Positions 22,872 through 27,335 of a stretch of 27,335 bases of DNA are shown here, in pieces. The DNA is from JARYMI01 sp037444845 (GTDB lineage Bacteria; Acidobacteriota; Aminicenantia; Aminicenantales; UBA8522), in the NCBI GenBank assembly GCA_037444845.1, contig JBBILQ010000036.1, forward strand, positions 1 through 27,335. Direction: 5' to 3'. The translations under genes were made by a program, and so were the position numbers. Under the pieces are notes generated by a model. The model was not told the origin of the DNA. It ran no database searches and was given only the letters and a program-made list of their open reading frames with translations. The stretch's first letter is position 1, and every line of letters starts with the position of its first letter.

Positions 22872-24335
22872 TTAATCGAGGTGGTAATTGGGCGCCTCCT
22901 TGGTGATGACGACGTCATGAACATGGCTCTCTCTCAGCCCCGCTGAGGTTATCTTGATGAATTTTGTCTTCTGCTGGAGTTCCTCGATATCTTTGCAGCC
23001 GGAGTAGCCCATACCGGCCTTCAACCCGCCGACCATCATCTGGATGATGCGGGAAGCGCTGCCTTTGTAGGGGACACGCCCTTCGATCCCTTCGGGCACG
23101 AGCTTGCTCTCGCTGAGCGGTGAATCCTGGAAGTAGCGATCGCGGCTTCCTTCCTTCATCGCCTCGATCGACCCCATTCCGCGATACGTTTTGTAGGAAC
23201 GGCCCTGGTAGATCACGACTTCACCCGGGCTTTCGTCCGTGCCGGCGAGCATGTTGCCTAACATCACCGAGCTGGCTCCGGCTGCGATCGCTTTAGCGAT
23301 ATCGCCGGAGAACTTGATCCCGCCGTCGGCGATGATCGGAACGTTCCTGGCTTTGGCCACTTTAAACACGTCAGCGATAGCGGTGATCTGAGGGACGCCC
23401 GCTCCCGTGACGACCCGGGTCGTGCAGATCGAGCCCGGGCCAACGCCGACCTTGACCGCATTGACGCCCAGTTCGATCAGGTCCAGGGCCGCTTCCATGG
23501 TCCCGATATTGCCGGCAATAATTTCCTGAGAGGGAAACGCAGACCTCAGCCTCTTGACGGCGTCGAGGACTCTCTGGGAGTGACCGTGGGCCGTGTCGAC
23601 GACCAAAACATCCACTTTGGCTTTGATGAGCGCTTCAGCCCTTTCAAGGGTGTCCTCGCCGACGCCGATGGCGCCGCCCACGCGCAGCCGTCCGAAGCTG
23701 TCCTTGGCGGCGTTTGGATACTGGATGCGTTTGAGGATGTCTTTATAAGTGATCAAGCCTTTGAGGTGGAAGTTTTCGTCGACCATCAGGATTTTTTCGA
23801 TCTTGTGCTTGTGGAAGAGCTTTTCAGCTTCTTCAAGGGATGTCCCCAAGGGGACTGTGATGAGGTCTTTGGTCATCACCTCCTCGATGGGCAGGTTGAG
23901 CCGCGTCTCGAAACGGATGTCCCGGTTGGTCAGGATGCCGACGAGCCTGTTGTCTTTCTCGGTGATGGGGAGGCCGGAAATTCTGTATTTTTTCATCAGC
24001 TCGAGGGCCTGGTAGATCTTGTCCTGGGGTCTCATGGTGATCGGGTCGACCACCATGCCGCTTTCATGGCGCTTGACCTTGTCGACTTCCTCGGCCTGGA
24101 TAGCAACGGGCAAGTTTCGGTGGATGATGCCAACCCCGCCCTGTTGAGCCAGGGCAATGGCCATTTTGGATTCCGTCACAGTGTCCATGGCCGCGCTGAC
24201 GATGGGAATCCGAAGCTCGATATTCTGGCCGAGCTTCGTGGTGACGTCGATGTCCGCCGGAATGACAGTGGACTTGGCGGGAAGAATCAGGACATCGTCA
24301 AAGGTAAGCCCCTCCCTGATCTTTGCGTCCAGCAT
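22872..24335 (-). CDS. guaB: Inosine-5'-monophosphate dehydrogenase GuaB
   Basis: NAD-dependent IMP to XMP oxidation, the committed step to GMP. 487 residues, full length, with a strong AAGGAGGAG before ATG. N-terminal LTFDDVLILPAKSTV, a pair of CBS domains at about 95-205 (VDPITMRPQDKIYQALELM, core DKIYQALELM, and EEVMTKDLITVP), the active-site loop GVGPGSICTTRVV (catalytic Cys), the GGIKFSGDIAKA phosphate site, MLGNMLAGTDESPG and the flap YRGMGSIEAM. It sits 18 nt after secA in what looks like one operon with the redox genes downstream. Confidence 0.97.
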   Translation of the reverse strand: MLDAKIREGLTFDDVLILPAKSTVIPADIDVTTKLGQNIELRIPIVSAAMDTVTESKMAIALAQQGGVGIIHRNLPVAIQAEEVDKVKRHESGMVVDPITMRPQDKIYQALELMKKYRISGLPITEKDNRLVGILTNRDIRFETRLNLPIEEVMTKDLITVPLGTSLEEAEKLFHKHKIEKILMVDENFHLKGLITYKDILKRIQYPNAAKDSFGRLRVGGAIGVGEDTLERAEALIKAKVDVLVVDTAHGHSQRVLDAVKRLRSAFPSQEIIAGNIGTMEAALDLIELGVNAVKVGVGPGSICTTRVVTGAGVPQITAIADVFKVAKARNVPIIADGGIKFSGDIAKAIAAGASSVMLGNMLAGTDESPGEVVIYQGRSYKTYRGMGSIEAMKEGSRDRYFQDSPLSESKLVPEGIEGRVPYKGSASRIIQMMVGGLKAGMGYSGCKDIEELQQKTKFIKITSAGLRESHVHDVVITKEAPNYHLD

Positions 24336-24353
24336 GTCTCCTCCTTCCTCGGC

Positions 24354-26957
24354 CTAACGTTTTTTTCGTTTTTTGGGGATGAGAGACCGGGCTTGTTTGC
24401 TCCTGGAGACGGAAGCCCCTTGGTGCGGTTGCTGGTAGTAGAGAGGTTGCTGTTGTGGCCTTCTCTGCGGTAGTTCCTCCTCAATAACCGGCTGGAGGAG
24501 GAAGATATACCGGACAGTCTCTTCCTCGATGCGGTCCATCATCGCCTGGAACATCTCGTAGCTCTCTTTCTTGTATTCAACGAGGGGATCTCGCTGGCCG
24601 TACCCGCGCAACCCGATGCCCTCCTTGAGGTAATCCATTCCCAGCAGATGGTCCTTCCATTGGGAATCGATAATCTGGAGCATGATGATCCTTTCGAATT
24701 CTCTCATCCGCGCGGGGCCGAGCAGCCTCTCTTTTTCCTCGTATCTTGCCCGGAGCGTCCCGACAAGCTTTTCTCTCAGTTCATCGTGGGTTATGGCCTG
24801 CCAGTCGATGCCGAGCTCATTAATATCAAGACCGAACTGCGGGCCAAGAGCTTTGCGCAAGGCCTCGATATCCCATTCCTCCGGGTCTTTCTCCTTGTTG
24901 GCGTAGCTGTCGAGGTGCCATTCAACCAGGGTCTCTATGAGCTCCTGGACGTAGGATTTCATGTCCTTGCCCTCGAGGATTTCCTTGCGCATCCGGTAGA
25001 TTGTCTCCCGCTGCTTGTTCATCACATCGTCGTATTGGAGGAGATGTTTGCGGATGGTGAAGTTCTGGCCTTCGACCTGTTTCTGGGCGCGCTCGATGGC
25101 CCTGCTGACCATGCGATGTTCGATCGGGACACCCTCGCCCATGCCGATCCTTGCCATCAGCCCGGAAACCCTCTCGCTTCCGAATATTCTCATCAGGTCG
25201 TCTTCGAGCGACAGGTAGAAACGCGAAGACCCGGGATCTCCCTGCCGGCCGGCCCGGCCGCGGAGCTGGTTGTCGATCCGGCGAGCCTCGTGTCTCTCCG
25301 TTCCACAGATGTGCAGTCCGCCGAAGCTGACGACCCGCTCATGCTCCTCCTGAGTGACGCGCATCGCCTCAGCCAGAGCTTTTTCCCATTGTTCCTGAGC
25401 GGCTTTGAGCGGGTCGATCCCGCTCTTGCGGAGGCTTTCGCTGGCCAGAAATTCCGGGTTGCCGCCGAGCAGGATGTCCACGCCTCGGCCAGCCATGTTC
25501 GTGGCGATGGTCACAGCGCCGATCCTTCCAGCCTGGGCGATGATCTTGGCTTCCATCTCATGGTACTTGGCATTGAGCACGACGTGCTTGATGCCTTTTT
25601 TGCGGAGAATCGAGCTGAGATGCTCGGACTTCTCGATCGAGGTTGTCCCGACCAGGATGGGCCGGCCCTCCCTGTTAAATTCGACGATCTCGTTGACCGC
25701 GGCCTCCCATTTTTCTTTGGCTGTCCGGTAAACGACGTCAGGAGACTCATGGCGGATGAGCGGCCTGTTGGTCGGTATTTCGACGACGTCCAGCTTGTAG
25801 ATAGCATGGAATTCGGTTGCCTCGGTGACGGCCGTGCCTGTCATCCCGGCCAGTTTGTTGTACATCCGGAAGTAATTCTGGAAGGTGATAGAGGCCAGCG
25901 TCTGGTACTCCTCCTCGATGCGCACCCTCTCTTTGGCTTCCAGGGATTGGTGAAGGCCGTCGCTGTAACGGCGCCCTGGCATGAGTCGGCCGGTGAATTC
26001 ATCGACGATGATGACCTTGCCCTCTTTGACCATGTAGTCGACGTCCCGTTTGAAAAGGTGGTGAGCCTTGAGGGACTGATTGATGTGGTGGACGAGGTCC
26101 ATGTGGGCAAGGTCGTAGAGGTTGGAAACGTTGAGGAATTTTTCCGCGTCGGCCACACCCTCCTCGAGGATGGAGACGGTCCGCGTCTTTTCGTCCACCT
26201 GGAAATGCTTTCCTTTGTGGAAGCGGCGGACGAGGTTGTCGATCTTATAGTACAGCGACGTCGATTCTTCTGTCGGACCGGAGATGATCAGCGGCGTCCT
26301 GGCTTCGTCGATGAGAATGCTGTCCACTTCGTCGACGATGGCATAGTGATGGCCTCTCTGGACAAGGTCGGAGATGCGGAATTTCATGTTGTCGCGCAAA
26401 TAATCGAACCCGAATTCATTGTTCGTTCCATAGGTGACGTCCGACCGGTAGGCGGCTTTCCTTTCGGCATCGTTCATCTCATGCTGAATCGTTCCGACTG
26501 AGAGGCCGAGGAAGCGGTAGATAGGACCCATCCATTCAGTGTCCCGTTTGGCCAGATAATCATTGACCGTGACAATATGGACGCCCTTTCCTTCCAGGGC
26601 ATTCAGATAAGCGGGGAGAGTGGCGACCAGGGTTTTCCCCTCTCCCGTCTTCATCTCGGCGATCTTGCCTTGATGGAGGACGACTCCTCCGATAAGCTGG
26701 ACGTCGAAATGGCGCATCCGGACGGTCCGGCGGGCGACCTCGCGGACGACGGCGAAACTTTCGATGATGAGGTCATCCAGAGACGCCCCCTGACTGAGCT
26801 TTTCCTTGAATTCAGCCGTCTTTGCCCGGAGCTCAGGGTCAGACAGCTTCTGGATGCGGGGTTCGAGATCGTTGATGGCGCCGACAAAGGGCTGGAGCTT
26901 TTTCAGGTCACGTTCGTTCTGGGTGCCGAATATTTTGGTTATCAGCCACTTAACCAT
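24354..26957 (-). CDS. secA: Protein translocase ATPase SecA
   Basis: Motor ATPase of the Sec pathway, 867 residues. N-terminal MVKWLITKIFGTQNERDLKK, Walker A MKTGEGKTL at about 100, Walker B/DEAD region VDEVDSILIDEARTPLIISG, the preprotein cross-linking domain, and motif VI in QLRGRAGRQGDPGSSRF (core GRAGRQGD). The C-terminus ends in a Gln/Pro-rich linker and a very basic tail (KKRKKR) and lacks the usual CxC...CH zinc motif that binds SecB. The start is an ATG 7 nt after a strong -10, with no Shine-Dalgarno. It heads the operon secA-guaB-rubredoxin/FTR-glutaredoxin. Confidence 0.97.
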   Translation of the reverse strand: MVKWLITKIFGTQNERDLKKLQPFVGAINDLEPRIQKLSDPELRAKTAEFKEKLSQGASLDDLIIESFAVVREVARRTVRMRHFDVQLIGGVVLHQGKIAEMKTGEGKTLVATLPAYLNALEGKGVHIVTVNDYLAKRDTEWMGPIYRFLGLSVGTIQHEMNDAERKAAYRSDVTYGTNNEFGFDYLRDNMKFRISDLVQRGHHYAIVDEVDSILIDEARTPLIISGPTEESTSLYYKIDNLVRRFHKGKHFQVDEKTRTVSILEEGVADAEKFLNVSNLYDLAHMDLVHHINQSLKAHHLFKRDVDYMVKEGKVIIVDEFTGRLMPGRRYSDGLHQSLEAKERVRIEEEYQTLASITFQNYFRMYNKLAGMTGTAVTEATEFHAIYKLDVVEIPTNRPLIRHESPDVVYRTAKEKWEAAVNEIVEFNREGRPILVGTTSIEKSEHLSSILRKKGIKHVVLNAKYHEMEAKIIAQAGRIGAVTIATNMAGRGVDILLGGNPEFLASESLRKSGIDPLKAAQEQWEKALAEAMRVTQEEHERVVSFGGLHICGTERHEARRIDNQLRGRAGRQGDPGSSRFYLSLEDDLMRIFGSERVSGLMARIGMGEGVPIEHRMVSRAIERAQKQVEGQNFTIRKHLLQYDDVMNKQRETIYRMRKEILEGKDMKSYVQELIETLVEWHLDSYANKEKDPEEWDIEALRKALGPQFGLDINELGIDWQAITHDELREKLVGTLRARYEEKERLLGPARMREFERIIMLQIIDSQWKDHLLGMDYLKEGIGLRGYGQRDPLVEYKKESYEMFQAMMDRIEEETVRYIFLLQPVIEEELPQRRPQQQPLYYQQPHQGASVSRSKQARSLIPKKRKKR

Positions 26958-26964
26958 TTATTAT

Positions 26965-26993
26965 TTATTATCAGAAAGGGCCTGGGTTGTCAA
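26965..26993 (-). promoter_or_regulatory. secA promoter, probably leaderless
   Basis: On the minus strand a perfect -35 TTGACA (26988-26993), a 17-bp spacer and TAATAA (26965-26970) preceded by an extended TGA. The ATG begins 7 nt after the -10, which is where transcription itself would normally begin. Confidence 0.7.
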
Positions 26994-27004
26994 CGAAGTG
27001 CCAA

Positions 27005-27014
27005 ACGGGCCCGT
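27005..27014. repeat. 10-bp palindrome upstream of the secA -35
   Basis: ACGGGCCCGT is a perfect palindrome 11 bp upstream of the secA -35 hexamer; ACCCG-A-CGGGT lies close by. Either could be an operator, or chance in GC-rich sequence. Confidence 0.3.
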
Positions 27015-27114
27015 ACGTGCCGATAAAACCACCCGACGGGTCCTGTCGCAGTTCACCCCCGGCGCCCCCTCGCGGTCGACCTTGTTCATAATCAAGCTGA
27101 TCTTGTTTTTCTAA

Positions 27115-27335
27115 AGACTCTCCAGGCCAGAGACCCTTGAGGCAAGCTTCCTCCTTCTCCTCATTCCCCTCTTTTCACCTCTGGGCTGGTACTACAACTA
27201 TCTCTATGCCCTTTTGGCGGTAATGATGATCCTCGACAAAATCGATCGGTTTCCTGGGTGGCTAAAGTTTGCGACAATAGCTAACCTGACCTATTCACAA
27301 ATTATGCCAGAAAGCAGGCCCCTCCCCTGGGGGGA
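27115..27335 (+). pseudogene. Partial membrane-protein frame resembling a GT87/DUF2029-type glycosyltransferase, likely broken
   Basis: The frame is open from just after a TAA (27112-27114) to the window end. It reads a hydrophobic stretch FLLLLIPLFSPLGWYYNYLY (about residues 11-30) then ALLAVMMILDKIDRFPGWL. The SPLGW motif followed by a long hydrophobic run and a charged LDKIDRFP end is reminiscent of the C-terminal region of DUF2029/GT87 polytopic mannosyltransferase-like proteins. No start codon lies before the similarity, and the same frame just upstream, before the stop, also reads weakly membrane-like (STLFIIKLILFF), so it is likely a decayed or frameshifted gene whose remainder lies beyond the window. 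The rest of 26958-27114 holds only the secA promoter region. Confidence 0.4.

Noticed and set aside
23580..24473. 297-codon frame opposite guaB and the secA end
   Set aside because: It is antisense to two well-supported genes and has no recognisable domain.
24648..26501. Open frame of 617 codons on the plus strand opposite secA
   Set aside because: secA is an unambiguous, full-length gene on the other strand. The antisense frame is an artefact of its GC-rich codon use and resembles no known protein.
1..27335. CRISPR array, prophage, transposase or toxin-antitoxin system
   Set aside because: No regularly spaced direct repeats, integrase, transposase or small paired toxin-type genes were seen; most of the window is ordinary chromosomal coding sequence.

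Overview
This window looks like part of the chromosome of a Gram-negative, probably anaerobic, peptide- and amino-acid-using bacterium. It encodes a TonB-dependent outer-membrane receptor, several lipoproteins, an S46-type periplasmic dipeptidyl-peptidase, two amino-acid-semialdehyde dehydrogenases and ferredoxin-linked thiol redox proteins. The mix recalls Candidatus Aminicenantes or a related Acidobacteria-like lineage. That assignment is inference from gene content; no 16S gene is present. Genes are tightly packed, some start codons are GTG, and one is probably CTG.

Layout. 1-572 (+): C-terminal end of an S46 peptidase. 625-4689 (+): a complete high-affinity phosphate transporter, pstS-pstC-pstA-pstB1-pstB2, with two different ATPase subunits and no adjacent phoU or phoBR. 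4831-6446 (+): a DUF4097-type lipoprotein and a membrane-anchored DUF3014 protein. 6472-8202 (-): merR-type regulator, tRNA-Pro(GGG), cupin and surE. 8319-8397: an imperfect palindromic dispersed-type repeat. 8476-9786 (+): rarA, overlapped at its end by a tiny CxxC-protein gene on the other strand. 10050-11977 (+): a PQQ-propeller lipoprotein and an HD-domain protein. 11999-13948 (-): TonB-dependent receptor. 14080-17996 (+): delta-1-pyrroline-5-carboxylate dehydrogenase, an unrecognised membrane protein, and an ALDH7-type dehydrogenase. 18048-19262 (+): MoaD/ThiS-like carrier, MoeB/ThiF-like activating enzyme, PspC-domain protein. 19327-22124 (+): deoxynucleoside-kinase-like protein, then panB-panC-panD, a complete route from 2-ketoisovalerate and aspartate to pantothenate apart from ketopantoate reductase. 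22143-26957 (-): secA, guaB, a rubredoxin-FTR fusion and a glutaredoxin-like protein. 26958-27335: the secA promoter and a broken reading frame resembling a membrane glycosyltransferase.

The most interesting observations are these. (1) The two PstB proteins carry complementary motif losses: PstB1 lacks the Q-loop Gln and H-loop His, and PstB2 has an altered signature motif. This is what a heterodimeric ABC ATPase with one consensus and one degenerate ATP site would show. (2) Several operon-head genes (secA, the TonB receptor, the PQQ lipoprotein, rarA) have an extended -10 promoter only 7-16 nt from an ATG that lacks a Shine-Dalgarno sequence, suggesting leaderless or nearly leaderless mRNAs. 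(3) There is a rubredoxin-ferredoxin:thioredoxin-reductase-glutaredoxin redox module. (4) A previously uncalled 57-residue CxxC protein gene has its own well-formed divergent promoter.
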